From Streptomyces sp. NBC_01460 (lineage in GTDB: Bacteria; Actinomycetota; Actinomycetes; Streptomycetales; Streptomycetaceae), in the NCBI RefSeq assembly GCF_036227405.1, contig NZ_CP109473.1, positions 3,596,001 through 3,660,000 on the forward strand: DNA of 64,000 bases, in the 5' to 3' direction. Position numbers and translations under genes: made by a program. Below are positions 1 to 8,431 of this stretch, one piece after another; the first letter of the stretch is position 1; each line of letters opens with the position of its first letter. The notes beneath the pieces were generated by a model that made no database searches, was not told the origin of the DNA, and saw only the letters and a program-made list of their open reading frames with translations.

Positions 1-533
1 AGGGCGAGATAGGCGGGGGACGGACCGGCGGGCACGGCCTCCGAGGCCTCCGGGACCCGCTGCTGGGGCACGACGGGAGCGACGGGCTCCTCCTTCGCGG
101 CTTCGGGCTCGGGCTCGGACTCGCCGACATCCGCACCGCCCGCGAGCTGAAGGGCCCACCACTCGTTGTCGCGAGCGGTGCGGGACCAGAAGGTGAGGGT
201 GACCCAGCGGCTCTGGCCGAGGCTCTCGACGCGACAGCGCACATGGCGGAGATGCCCGGCCACGGCCAGCGCCCTCAGCGCGGTGCCGATGGCCATCTGC
301 CCGTACAGGGGAAGGTCCTTGGCCAGGGACTTGATGTCCATGGCGGCGCCGTCGGGCAGGTGGTCGACGTACCCGGCGACGTAGCGCTCGCGGGCCGGGA
401 GCAGAGCGAAGTCGGTCGGTGCGGAGGGGCGTTGCCCGGGCGCGGACCGCTTGCCGTAGCCGGTGCGGGCGCGGCGGTAGGGCCGCGAGGATGCGGGCGC
501 GCTCGGGGCGGAGCTACTCTGCTGGATAGCCAA
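1..533 (-). CDS. Small winged-helix-like regulator, C-terminus cut by window edge
   Basis: Read right to left from a TTG at 531-533, the frame gives MAIQQSSSAPSAPASS, an Arg-rich linker, then a compact conserved-looking part with DFALLPARERYVAGYVDH, MDIKSLAKDLPLYGQ and TARDNEWW, and finally a Glu/Pro-rich tail that runs off the window. Third positions are G/C throughout, and overlapping frames on the other strand look like shadows. The pattern resembles small Streptomyces proteins often annotated as MarR-like or helix-turn-helix; that name is recollection, and no DNA-binding motif is certain. The start is weak: only an AGACAGG-like sequence precedes it. Confidence 0.6.
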   Translation of the reverse strand, partial: MAIQQSSSAPSAPASSRPYRRARTGYGKRSAPGQRPSAPTDFALLPARERYVAGYVDHLPDGAAMDIKSLAKDLPLYGQMAIGTALRALAVAGHLRHVRCRVESLGQSRWVTLTFWSRTARDNEWWALQLAGGADVGESEPEPEAAKEEPVAPVVPQQRVPEASEAVPAGPSPAYLA

Positions 534-905
534 GGGATCGGCCTGTCTCTGATCTTGAGGTGAGACCCCGGCCGGTGCTCTAACACCGCGTCGGGGTCGA
601 TGCGTCGAGGGCACCGTAAGCAGTCGCGACTCTGCGCCGCAACTCGCTCACGATTAGTCATACTTGCTGGCCGTGACGGGGTGGGGAGGGTGGGAGGGTT
701 TCTTCAACCCCCTTCTTTTCCCTACCGGATGAACAACACCGCTCGAATCCCGGCCCCCGGATCCCGGCCCTCGAATCCCGAAGCTCGAGCGCCGGACGGC
801 GGCATTCCTGGTGTCCCCCGAACGGGCGAATCCGGCACCCCGGGTCTCGGGTCTCGCATCCCGGGACCCGGGCTTCGGGACCCGGGATTCGGGGCGGTGG
901 GTCCG
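534..905. other. Gene-free interval with clustered short palindromic repeats
   Basis: Between the first gene and folD there is no frame with convincing codon bias. Positions about 745-895 are filled with degenerate copies of a short self-complementary unit around TCGGGACCCGGG / GAATCCCGG. They could fold into several overlapping hairpins and end folD transcription. Reading frames crossing this stretch are Pro/Gly/Arg repeats and are rejected. Confidence 0.5.
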
Positions 906-1760
906 TCACCCACCGAGTCCGCGCGCGGCGGCGTCCACGGTCTGTGCCAGCAGGACGGCGATGGTCATCGGCCCCACGCCGCCGGGGACCGGAGTGATCA
1001 GGCGGGCACGGGCGGCGGCGCCGTCGAAGTCCACGTCGCCGACGTTGCCCGCGTTGTACCCGGCGTCCATCACCACCGCCCCCGGCTTGATGTCCTCGCC
1101 CCGGATCAGCCGGGGGCGCCCCACGGCCGCCACCACGACGTCCGCCTCCCGGACGATCGCCGACAGGTCCGTCGTACGCGAGTGGCAGTACGTCACCGTG
1201 GCGTCCCGTGCGAGGAGCAGCATCCCGGCCGGCTTGCCGAGGATCGCGCTGCGGCCCACCACGACCGCGTGCTTGCCGGAGAGCTCGACGTCGTACGCGT
1301 CCAGCAGCCGCATGATGCCGCCGGGGGTGCACGACACGAAGCCGGGCAGCCCGCAGCTCATCGCGCTGAAGGAGTGCGTCGTGACACCGTCGACGTCCTT
1401 CTCCGGGGCGATGGCTTCGAACGCGGCGCGCTCGTCGATGTGCGGACCGACCGGGTGCTGCAGGAGGATGCCGTGGACCTGCGGGTCCTCGGACAGCCCG
1501 GTGAGCGTGTCGACCAGTTCGGCGGTCGTGGTGGTGGCGGGCAGGACGACGCTGCGGGAGGTGATGCCGGCCTTCGCGCAACGGGCCTGCTTCATGCGCA
1601 CGTACGTGACCGATGCGGGATCCTCGCCCACGAGCACCGTGGCGAGGCAGGGCTCGATCCCCCGCCCTGCGAGTCCCGCCGCCCTCGTGGCGGTCTCCTC
1701 GACGAGCCGACGGGCAAGCCCGGTTCCGTCCATGAGCTGTGCGGTCCGTGTCGCGGGCAT
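906..1760 (-). CDS. folD: Bifunctional methylenetetrahydrofolate dehydrogenase/cyclohydrolase
   Basis: FolD interconverts 5,10-methylene-THF, methenyl-THF and 10-formyl-THF in the cytoplasm, using NADP. The 284-residue product has the family signatures: YVRMKQARCAKAGI with the catalytic Lys region, GILLQHPVGPHI, the nucleotide loop VVGRSAILGKPAGMLL, and PVPGGVGPMTIAVLL near the C-terminus. ATG at 1760 was chosen because GGAGG lies just upstream; the frame extends to 1805 without ribosome-binding support. Streptomyces genomes can carry two folD copies, so this may be one of two (family knowledge). The neighbour downstream is unrelated. Confidence 0.95.
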   Translation of the reverse strand: MPATRTAQLMDGTGLARRLVEETATRAAGLAGRGIEPCLATVLVGEDPASVTYVRMKQARCAKAGITSRSVVLPATTTTAELVDTLTGLSEDPQVHGILLQHPVGPHIDERAAFEAIAPEKDVDGVTTHSFSAMSCGLPGFVSCTPGGIMRLLDAYDVELSGKHAVVVGRSAILGKPAGMLLLARDATVTYCHSRTTDLSAIVREADVVVAAVGRPRLIRGEDIKPGAVVMDAGYNAGNVGDVDFDGAAARARLITPVPGGVGPMTIAVLLAQTVDAAARGLGG

Positions 1761-1925
1761 GGTCGCCTCCAGGCGTGATTGACCACTCGCCCAGGCGCAC
1801 GGCATCCGACGTATGCGTCAGGCCGCTCCCCGGTGGTGCTCCACCTCAGCGCCAGTCACGACCCGCGAGGCACTGTAGTCGACACGGAAGCGACGAGGGC
1901 TCGACTTCCGGGACCGGCTCTCGCC

Positions 1926-2774
1926 TCAGGCGCGCCACCGGTCGCGGAGGTGCCAGGCCAGCCGCTCGCCGAGATGGTGACGCCAGAGCCACCACGGCAG
2001 TCGGCGGTGCGGGACGTAGCCCCACAGGTCGTCGTCGGCCTCGTTGCCCCGGGGATGGGACCTCAGGAGCTCCAGGCAGCGGCGGTCCACGGTGCCGTGC
2101 AGCCGGGCGACATGGGCGAGCGCGACACGGCTCTGGGGGCGCAGTCGGGCGTCCGTCGATCCCAGCGCCCGGGCCACCCTCGGCAGGATCGCCTCCGGGT
2201 CGGGGTGCTGCAAGGCCAGGCCGATCAGCGCGACGCCGACAAGTTCCTCGCCCCGGTCGAACGCCGCGTCGACCTCTTCGGGCCGGTCGGTCCCCATCAG
2301 TGCGGAGACGCTCTGCCAGTTCATGCCCTGCCCGGAGGCGGCGCGGCCGATGAGGAACTCCTCCCGCCCGGCGGCCGACCGGCGCAGCCCCTCACCGTCG
2401 GGGCCGGACGCCGGATGTGAGGCGTCGGCGTCCCCGCGCGCCGCCGGCTCGCCGAGTTGCCCGTCGGTGCGCGAACCGGCCCAGCACAGAACCAGATACG
2501 CCCAGACCCGCCCGGCGTCGGCGGACTCGTCCGACAGCCGACGGCACAGGACGGCGAGATCCGGCGCAGAGGGCTCCAGCCCCGCGATCAACTCGAAGTC
2601 TCCCGCTCGCTCCCGCAGGTCGCACCGCCTCAGGAAGGCGAGGCGGACGGCGTCCTCCCCCGTCAGCCAACCGGCCACATGACCGCGCGCGACCTCGGCC
2701 GGCTCCAGCGCCGCGGCGTAGCGGACGAACTCCGCGGGGATACGGAAGGGCGCGCCACCGGGTTCCTCGGACAT
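1926..2774 (-). CDS. Hypothetical protein, HEAT-like helical, Trp-rich C-terminus
   Basis: A 282-residue protein I do not recognise. It is rich in Leu/Ala/Arg helices of about 30-40 residues with HEAT-like spacing (for example EEVDAAFDRGEELVGVALIG and ILPRVARALGSTDARL), suggesting an alpha-solenoid. The C-terminus has a dense aromatic/basic patch, RRLPWWLWRHHLGERLAWHLRDRW. No signal peptide or membrane span is seen. It lies between tRNA-Ala and folD on the same strand with a 165-base gap to folD, so it is probably a separate transcript. Confidence 0.75.
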   Translation of the reverse strand: MSEEPGGAPFRIPAEFVRYAAALEPAEVARGHVAGWLTGEDAVRLAFLRRCDLRERAGDFELIAGLEPSAPDLAVLCRRLSDESADAGRVWAYLVLCWAGSRTDGQLGEPAARGDADASHPASGPDGEGLRRSAAGREEFLIGRAASGQGMNWQSVSALMGTDRPEEVDAAFDRGEELVGVALIGLALQHPDPEAILPRVARALGSTDARLRPQSRVALAHVARLHGTVDRRCLELLRSHPRGNEADDDLWGYVPHRRLPWWLWRHHLGERLAWHLRDRWRA

Positions 2775-2844
2775 ACCGGCCGACCCTACCGAGCGGGCTC
2801 CGGCCGACTCGGCCCGGTCCGGACACGACGGAGGCGGAAACGAC

Positions 2845-2880
2845 GAGATCCCGCCCGATCTTGCGATCGGGCGGGATCTC
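2845..2880 (-). terminator. Perfect 16-bp hairpin downstream of tRNA-Ala
   Basis: Arms 2845-2860 and 2865-2880 are exact inverted repeats (GAGATCCCGCCCGATC) with a TTGC loop. It sits just past the 3' end of the leftward tRNA-Ala and is the likely terminator. There is no U-tract, as is common in Streptomyces. Confidence 0.85.
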
Positions 2881-2890
2881 GTGTGTGCGG

Positions 2891-2964
2891 TGGACCTGTG
2901 GGGATTTGAACCCCAGACCCCCTCGATGCGAACGAGGTGCGCTACCAGACTGCGCCACAGGCCC
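2891..2964 (-). tRNA. tRNA-Ala (anticodon CGC)
   Basis: On the minus strand the cloverleaf is clear: acceptor GGGCCTG pairs with CAGGTCC, the anticodon arm is CCTCG-TTCGCAT-CGAGG with CGC in the loop (decoding GCG), and the T-arm is TGGGG-TTCAAAT-CCCCA. The discriminator is A and CCA is not encoded. Confidence 0.95.
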
Positions 2965-3051
2965 TTGCAACGAGTGAAACTCTAGCACCCTCGTCGGGGT
3001 GCTCGGAAATCCGTATCCCGGCAGGTCACCGAGTCGGGTCCACCGCCGGTG

Positions 3052-4185
3052 TCACTCGTTGGCCGCGCGCGGCCGGTCCTCGTCGTCGTACTGGTCGAAG
3101 AGGGGGGTCCGGCCGCGGTCGCGGGTGCGCTTCGGCGGGTTCCCGCGGCGGCGCGGGGCCGGGTCGGCGTCGGGCGTGGCCGCGTCCTGGGCGTCGCGGG
3201 TCCCCGTGCGGGTGGGCTCGGCGGGGCTGGAGCGGGCCGCACTCCAGGTCTCCGGGTCGCCGACCTCGACCCCGCCCGTGGCGCGCGGGGCGACGGGCGC
3301 GGTGACATAGGTCGGCAGCGGGACCGGTACGGGCTCCCAGCTGTCCCCCTGGGCGGGGCCGCGCTCACGCTGCTGGTCGACCCACTCCGCGTGGTCCGTC
3401 TGCTCGACGAGCGCGCGGCGGCCGGCCTCCTGGGGGGAGACCGTGGGGGCGGGCACGGCCGCTTCGGGCTCCTCGTCGGGCTCGGCGGGGGCCGAGGACG
3501 CGGGCTGGTGCCTGCGGGGGCGGTTCTCGCGCAGCCGCTGAGCGGCCACCTCGGCACGGCGCCGGTCCATGGTGAAGACGAACCGACGGCGCTCCTGGCC
3601 CCGCAGATGCACGATGTAGCTGCTCAGCAGCACGGCCGGGACGGCCGGTGCCCACAGGAAGCGGAGTCCGCCGACCGCGGCGACGACCGCGCCGAGCGTG
3701 AACGCCATGAAGAGGACCGTGGTCGTACGCCGACGGCGCGCCAGGACCTGCGAGCGCTGTCGCCGCTCGCGCTCCGACTCCGCGCCGGAAGGCCGCCGGC
3801 CCTCCCGCCGGACGGGCGCGGGCCGGGCCGGCCGGTCGCGTGGCCGCTCCGGGTCCGGCCGGTCGGGCGCGGGGTCGCGCAACCGCGCTTCCGTATGGGC
3901 CGGGGGCGCGGCGAAGGCCCGGACGTCGACGGACTCCAATCGGTCCGTGACGGCATCCGGGTCCGCGCGGCCAGGCGCCTCCTCGGCATCCCGCTCCCGC
4001 AGCTCCTTGGCGTAACGGCGCTCCATGGCCGCCCGTCCGGACAGCAACCGGATGGCGGTGCTGAAGCGTTCCGTCGGGCGGGCTTCATTGAGCTCGTCCT
4101 GCCTGCGGAGCCACATCGGCACCAAGTAGGCGGCCCAGGCCCCGACAATGACTGCGTAGATCAGGCCGCTGCTGCTCACGCTCAC
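3052..4185 (-). CDS. sepX: SepX/GlpR-like actinobacterial division membrane protein
   Basis: The product starts VSVSSSGLIYAVIVGAWAAY with an N-terminal membrane segment, then WLRRQDELNEARPTERFSTA. A charged Pro/Arg/Asp linker follows, then two adjacent hydrophobic segments (TTVLFMAFTLGAVVAA; FLWAPAVPAVLLSSY) and a long disordered tail. This layout and its place at the end of galU-glp-moaC-mog-rimJ match Streptomyces SepX and corynebacterial GlpR, the membrane receptor for the gephyrin-like protein Glp in septation (family knowledge). The start is uncertain: GTG at 4185 or 4179, or ATG at 4212; none has a clear ribosome-binding site. A 150-base gap separates it from rimJ, so it may have its own promoter. 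Confidence 0.75.
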   Translation of the reverse strand: MSVSSSGLIYAVIVGAWAAYLVPMWLRRQDELNEARPTERFSTAIRLLSGRAAMERRYAKELRERDAEEAPGRADPDAVTDRLESVDVRAFAAPPAHTEARLRDPAPDRPDPERPRDRPARPAPVRREGRRPSGAESERERRQRSQVLARRRRTTTVLFMAFTLGAVVAAVGGLRFLWAPAVPAVLLSSYIVHLRGQERRRFVFTMDRRRAEVAAQRLRENRPRRHQPASSAPAEPDEEPEAAVPAPTVSPQEAGRRALVEQTDHAEWVDQQRERGPAQGDSWEPVPVPLPTYVTAPVAPRATGGVEVGDPETWSAARSSPAEPTRTGTRDAQDAATPDADPAPRRRGNPPKRTRDRGRTPLFDQYDDEDRPRAANE

Positions 4186-4336
4186 ACCGTAGAGGGGTTT
4201 GCACGGCAGCATCCGCCAATTGGCCCGGTGTGTCGCACGATCAGGCTCATATGACGGACTTTTTTTGTGATTGTTCGGGTCAACAGTCGACGAAAGTGAG
4301 GCCCATTACCATCAGGGAGCGATCAAATTCGAACAC

Positions 4337-4966
4337 CTATTTCATTTCCCCGGGCGCGCTCGACGTACCCGGAGTACCCGGCCGCACCCTGCGCCAACGC
4401 CGCAGCAACCCGTCGGGCACCTCCTCGGCGGTGAGGGCGAAGATCAGGTGGTCCCGCCACGCGCCGTCGATGTGCAGATAGCGCGGGCGCAGTCCTTCCG
4501 ACCGGAATCCGAGTTTCTCCACGACTCTCCGGCTGGGGGTGTTCTCGGGCCGAATGCACACCTCGATCCGGTGCAGCCCGACCGTGCCGAAACAGTGGTC
4601 GACGGCGAGCGCCACCGCGGTCGGCATCACCCCGCGGCCCGCGACGCCCCGGTCGACCCAGTAGCCGACGTGACCCGAGCACATCGAGCCCCAGGTGATG
4701 CCCGCCACCGTCAACTGGCCGACGAGACGCCCCTCGTACTCGATGGCGAAGGGCAGCATCCGCCCGGCGTGCGCCTCGGCGCGCAGGTGCCGGATCATCT
4801 GACGGTAGGTCGGGCGCTGGGCCACCGGACCGCCGGGGGCCGGCGGCGGGACGGTCGCCTCCCAGGGGCGCAGCCAGTCGCGGTTACGCCGGTTGACCTC
4901 GCGCCAGATGCTCTGGTCGCGGAGCTTTATCGGGCGGAGGGTGACGGCGCCGTCGGTCAGGATCAC
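4337..4966 (-). CDS. rimJ: RimJ/RimL-type GNAT N-acetyltransferase
   Basis: A GNAT of about 210 residues, similar to ribosomal-protein N-acetyltransferases. It contains GAVTLRPIKLRDQ at the N-terminus, GHVGYWVDRGVAGRGVMPTA (the acetyl-CoA loop region) and ENTPSRRVVEKLGFRSEG, typical of the RimJ/RimL family. The GTG at 4966 is the first conventional start. A CTG at 4987, overlapping the mog stop and preceded by GGGGAG at good distance, is a credible alternative that would make the genes translationally coupled. It sits in the conserved galU-to-sepX block; the substrate is unknown. Confidence 0.85.
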   Translation of the reverse strand: MILTDGAVTLRPIKLRDQSIWREVNRRNRDWLRPWEATVPPPAPGGPVAQRPTYRQMIRHLRAEAHAGRMLPFAIEYEGRLVGQLTVAGITWGSMCSGHVGYWVDRGVAGRGVMPTAVALAVDHCFGTVGLHRIEVCIRPENTPSRRVVEKLGFRSEGLRPRYLHIDGAWRDHLIFALTAEEVPDGLLRRWRRVRPGTPGTSSAPGEMK

Positions 4967-4983
4967 CGGCCAGGTCCGGACGT

Positions 4984-5496
4984 TCAGCTCGGGCTCCCCG
5001 GTCGGGGGTGGTCTCCGCCGCGCAGCTGGTCGACGGCGTGCACCAGAAGCCTGCTCAGGACCGCGAGTCCGTCGCGCACGCCGCCGGTCGAGCCGGGCAG
5101 GTTCACGACGAGGGTGCGGTCCGCGATGCCCGCGAGGCCCCGGGAGAGCGCGGCGGTGGGGACCTTGTCCAGGCCCTCGGCACGGATCGCCTCGGGGATG
5201 CCCGGGATCTCCCGGTCCAGGACGCGGCGGGTGGCCTCGGGGGTGCGGTCGGTGGGCGAGATGCCCGTACCGCCGGTGGTGACGATCACGTCGTAACCCG
5301 CTGCCGCACCGGCCCGCAGGGCGGCTTCCACCGGATCGCCGTCGGGCACGACCTGGGGGCCGTCGACGGCGAACCCGAGACCGGTGAGGGCCTCGGCGAT
5401 GAGAGGGCCGCCCTTGTCGGCGTACACGCCGGCCGAGGCACGGTTGGAGGCGGTCACGACCAGGGCGCGGTACACGCCGGTGCCGGACGTGGTCAT
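4984..5496 (-). CDS. mog: MogA/MoaB-family molybdopterin adenylyltransferase
   Basis: The 170-residue product has the MoCF-binding fold: YRALVVTASNRASAGVYADK, the phosphate loop IVTTGGTGISPTDRTPEA, and VVNLPGSTGGVRDGL. MogA adenylylates molybdopterin before Mo insertion (family knowledge). Its ATG overlaps the moaC stop as ATGA, indicating coupled translation. The C-terminal tail is Pro/Gly-rich. MoaB-type proteins share this fold, so adenylyltransferase activity is inferred. Confidence 0.9.
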   Translation of the reverse strand: MTTSGTGVYRALVVTASNRASAGVYADKGGPLIAEALTGLGFAVDGPQVVPDGDPVEAALRAGAAAGYDVIVTTGGTGISPTDRTPEATRRVLDREIPGIPEAIRAEGLDKVPTAALSRGLAGIADRTLVVNLPGSTGGVRDGLAVLSRLLVHAVDQLRGGDHPRPGSPS

Positions 5497-5993
5497 GCGT
5501 CCGCCCCCTCCGGCGTGGGGCGCCGGTAGTCGCCGGACTTGCCACCCGACTTCGCCTCGACCCGCACGTCCGTGATCACCGCGCTCTTGTCCACGGCCTT
5601 GATCATGTCGATCACCGTGAGCGCGGCGACCGAGACCGCGGTCAGGGCCTCCATCTCGACCCCGGTGCGGTCCGTCGTCTTCACGGTGGCCAGGATCTCC
5701 ACCGCGTCGTCCGCCACGCTCAGGTCGACCTTCACGCCCGAGACGGCGAGCGGGTGGCAGAGCGGGATCAGGTCCGGGGTGCGCTTGGCCCCCATGATCC
5801 CGGCGATGCGCGCGGTGGCAAGGGCGTCGCCCTTGGGGACGCCCTCCCCCCTGAGGAGTTCGACGACACGCGGTGACACGAGGACCCGGCCGCTCGCCCG
5901 GGCGACCCGTGTCGTGACGTCCTTCTCCGACACGTCGACCATGCGGGCCGCGCCCGCCTCGTCGATGTGCGTCAGCCTGTTCTGCGTACTCAA
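5493..5993 (-). CDS. moaC: Cyclic pyranopterin monophosphate synthase MoaC
   Basis: MoaC converts the GTP-derived 3',8-cyclo intermediate into cyclic pyranopterin monophosphate. The 166-residue product shows HIDEAGAARMVDVSEKDVT, AGIMGAKRTPDLIPLCHPL (substrate-binding) and TGVEMEALTAVSVAALTVIDM. The start was set at TTG 5993, where GGAG sits about 7 bases upstream. The frame continues to 6086 through a GC-rich hairpin region that looks untranslated. It is coupled to mog by a 4-base overlap. Confidence 0.93.
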   Translation of the reverse strand: MSTQNRLTHIDEAGAARMVDVSEKDVTTRVARASGRVLVSPRVVELLRGEGVPKGDALATARIAGIMGAKRTPDLIPLCHPLAVSGVKVDLSVADDAVEILATVKTTDRTGVEMEALTAVSVAALTVIDMIKAVDKSAVITDVRVEAKSGGKSGDYRRPTPEGADA

Positions 5994-6119
5994 CTCACTC
6001 CGCCTAGCGGTAGGGCGCCGGTTGCCCGCCCGTCCCGCACCGGGGCGCGGACCGAGGGGCCCGGGGGGCTTCCCCCGGTAAGGCACAGCGCCAGATACCG
6101 TACCGCCACCGCGCCGGAG

Positions 6120-7430
6120 TCAGCGGAGGAGGATCACCTCGGTCTCCGTGCCGGGCTCCGCGGTGGTGACGTCCTCGGGCAGCACGATCAGCGCGTCCGC
6201 CTGCGCGAGGGCGGCGATCAGATGGGATCCGGCTCCCCCGACGGGGGTCACGGTGCCCGCCTCGGCGTCGTACGTCCCGCGCAGGAACTGTCGCTTGCCG
6301 GGGGGCGAGGAGAGCGCCGCGCCGGTGCTGAGCGTGGCCCGGACCGTCGGGCGGTGGACGTCGTCCAGACCCATCAGCGTCAGGATCGCCGGCCGGACGA
6401 AGAGCTCGAAGGAGACGTACGAGGAGACCGGATTACCGGGCAGTGCCAGCAGCGGCGTGTGGTCGGGGCCGATCGAGCCGAACCCCTGGGGCTTGCCCGG
6501 CTGCATGGCGAGCTTGCGGAAGTCGATGCCGCTGCCGGCCTCGTCCTCGTCGCCCACGGAGGACAGGGCCTCCTTGACCACGTCGTACGCGCCGACGCTG
6601 ACACCACCGGTGGTGACGACGATGTCGGCCCGGATCAGCTGGTCCTCGATCGTGGCCCGGAGCGTCTCCGCGTCGTCGGCGACCGCGGGGACGCGGTAGG
6701 CGATGGCGCCCGCGTCCCGGGCGGCGGCCGTCAGCGCGAAGCTGTTGGAGTCGTAGATCCGGCCGGCGGTCAGCTCCTCACCGGGCTGGACCAGCTCGCT
6801 GCCGGTGGACAGCACGACGACGCGCGGGCGGGGCCGCACCCGCACCGTGGACCGGCCGATCGCCGCGAGCAGCCCGATCTGGGGCGGCCCGACGACCGAA
6901 CCCGCGCGCAGCGCGACGTCACCGGGCTGTACGTCGCTGCCCTTGGCCCGGACATGGGCGCGGGGCTTGACCGGGCGGTGGACACGGACCTCACCGCTCG
7001 CCCCCTCCGGGGCGTCGCTGTGGGCCCGCATGGTGGCGGCCGGACCGCCGCCCGTACCGCCGTCGGTCCATTCGACCGGGACGACCGCCTCGGCGCCGGC
7101 GGGCAGCGGCGCGCCGGTCATGATGCGGGCGGCCTCGCCGGGTCCGACGGACCGGCCGTCCGGCAGGCCTCCGTCACCCGCCGCGACGTCGCCGACGACG
7201 GTGAGGACGGCGGGGAACTCCTCGCTGGCGCCCTCGACGTCGGAGATCCGGACGGCGTATCCGTCCATCGAGCTGTTGTCGAAGGGCGGCAGTGCGACCT
7301 CCACCACGACGTCCTCGACCAGGACACAGCCCTGGGCGTCGGGCAGTTGCAGCTCGATGGGCTCGAGCGGCTTCACCGCGGCGAGGATGTCGTCCAGGTG
7401 TTCGTCGACCGACCAGATCGTGCTGCTCAA
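6120..7430 (-). CDS. glp: MoeA/gephyrin-like protein (Glp candidate)
   Basis: A 436-residue MoeA homologue: N-terminal domain with PPFDNSSMDGYAVR, central molybdopterin-binding domain with VVLSTGSELV and VVTTGGVSVGAYDVV, and a C-terminal beta domain ending in VILLR. MoeA inserts Mo into molybdopterin. In Corynebacterium the homologue in this same locus, Glp, instead helps division with the receptor GlpR (family knowledge), so two roles are possible. TTG at 7430 was chosen because GAGGAG lies about 10 bases upstream, overlapping the end of galU; only 4 bases separate the two genes. A moaC-proximal hairpin at 6061-6078 follows. Confidence 0.9.
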   Translation of the reverse strand: MSSTIWSVDEHLDDILAAVKPLEPIELQLPDAQGCVLVEDVVVEVALPPFDNSSMDGYAVRISDVEGASEEFPAVLTVVGDVAAGDGGLPDGRSVGPGEAARIMTGAPLPAGAEAVVPVEWTDGGTGGGPAATMRAHSDAPEGASGEVRVHRPVKPRAHVRAKGSDVQPGDVALRAGSVVGPPQIGLLAAIGRSTVRVRPRPRVVVLSTGSELVQPGEELTAGRIYDSNSFALTAAARDAGAIAYRVPAVADDAETLRATIEDQLIRADIVVTTGGVSVGAYDVVKEALSSVGDEDEAGSGIDFRKLAMQPGKPQGFGSIGPDHTPLLALPGNPVSSYVSFELFVRPAILTLMGLDDVHRPTVRATLSTGAALSSPPGKRQFLRGTYDAEAGTVTPVGGAGSHLIAALAQADALIVLPEDVTTAEPGTETEVILLR

Positions 7431-7434
7431 GCTG

Positions 7435-8337
7435 TTACAACTCCTCGGTGACGTAACTGCGGAGCCAGGTCCGGAAGTCCGGTCCCAGGTCCTCACGTTC
7501 GCACGCGAGTCTGACAATGGCACGCAGATAGTCACCGCGGTCACCGGTGTCGTAGCGGCGGCCCTTGAAGACCACGCCGTGCACCGGGCCGCCGATCTTC
7601 TCGTCCTCGGCGAGCAGTTGGAGCGCGTCGGTGAGCTGGATCTCGCCGCCGCGGCCGGGCTCGGTCCTGCTCAGTATGCCGAAGACCGCGGGGTCCAGGA
7701 CATAGCGTCCGATGACGGCGAGATTGCTGGGCGCCTCGGCCGCGTCGGGCTTCTCCACGAGGCCGGTGACCCGCACGACGTCGCCGTCCGCGGTGGCCTC
7801 GGTGGCCGCGCAGCCGTACATGTGGATCTGCGCGGGGTCCACCTCCATCAGCGCGACCACACTGCCGCCCTCGCGCTCCTGGATCTCGACCATCCGGGCG
7901 AGCAGCGGGTCGCGCGGGTCGATCAGGTCGTCGCCGAGGAGCACGGCGAAGGGCTGGTCACCGACGTGCGGCGCGGCACACAGGACGGCGTGGCCGAGCC
8001 CGCGCGGGTCGCCCTGGCGTACGTAGTGCATCGTGGCCAGGTCGCTGGACTCCTGGACCTTGGAGAGCCGGTCGGCGTCTCCCTTACGGGTCAGCGCGGA
8101 CTCCAGCTCGTAGTTCCGGTCGAAGTGGTCCTCCAGAGGACGCTTGTTGCGACCGGTGATCATCAGTACGTCGGAAAGACCCGCGGCGACCGCTTCCTCG
8201 ACGACATACTGGATGGCGGGCTTGTCGACGACAGGCAGCATCTCTTTGGGAGTGGCCTTGGTGGCCGGCAGGAACCGGGTGCCGAGACCTGCAGCTGGGA
8301 TGACAGCTTTGCTGATCCTGGGGTGCGACTGAGTCAT
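7435..8337 (-). CDS. galU: UTP-glucose-1-phosphate uridylyltransferase
   Basis: Makes UDP-glucose for cell-wall polysaccharides and trehalose/glycogen routes. The 300-residue product has the nucleotidyltransferase signature AVIPAAGLGTRFLPATKAT, then KEMLPVVDKPAIQYVVEEA, and the GDDLID metal/sugar region. ATG at 8337 matches the conserved start; the longer frame to 8499 runs into the divergent gene. It is the first gene of the leftward galU-glp cluster and is followed at 4 bases by glp. Confidence 0.95.
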   Translation of the reverse strand: MTQSHPRISKAVIPAAGLGTRFLPATKATPKEMLPVVDKPAIQYVVEEAVAAGLSDVLMITGRNKRPLEDHFDRNYELESALTRKGDADRLSKVQESSDLATMHYVRQGDPRGLGHAVLCAAPHVGDQPFAVLLGDDLIDPRDPLLARMVEIQEREGGSVVALMEVDPAQIHMYGCAATEATADGDVVRVTGLVEKPDAAEAPSNLAVIGRYVLDPAVFGILSRTEPGRGGEIQLTDALQLLAEDEKIGGPVHGVVFKGRRYDTGDRGDYLRAIVRLACEREDLGPDFRTWLRSYVTEEL

Positions 8338-8388
8338 GCGCTGCACTCTAACCGGTGCCAATGGGCGGAAGATGAGCGTCCGGTTAAC

Positions 8389-8416
8389 TTCGTTCTCATA
8401 TATCCACATAAACGAA
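8389..8416. promoter_or_regulatory. AT-rich divergent control region with TTCGTT/AACGAA inverted repeat
   Basis: The 94 bases between galU and the cyclo-ligase gene are unusually A/T-rich for this genome. They contain an inverted pair TTCGTT (8389-8394) and AACGAA (8411-8416) with a 16-base spacer. This is probably the divergent promoter/operator; the regulator is unknown. Confidence 0.35.
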
Positions 8417-8431
8417 TGATGTGAGCACCCG

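Noticed and set aside
745..895. CRISPR array
   Set aside because: Units are short, degenerate and contiguous palindromes with no unique spacers, and no cas genes occur in the window.
658..1800. 380-residue minus-strand frame overlapping folD
   Set aside because: Arg/His/Gly-rich and offset from the folD frame, whose motifs are conclusive.
2392..2988. Minus-strand frame beginning MLEFHSLQGPVAQSGSAPRS
   Set aside because: It is the false translation through the tRNA-Ala gene and then a shadow of the 1926-2774 gene.
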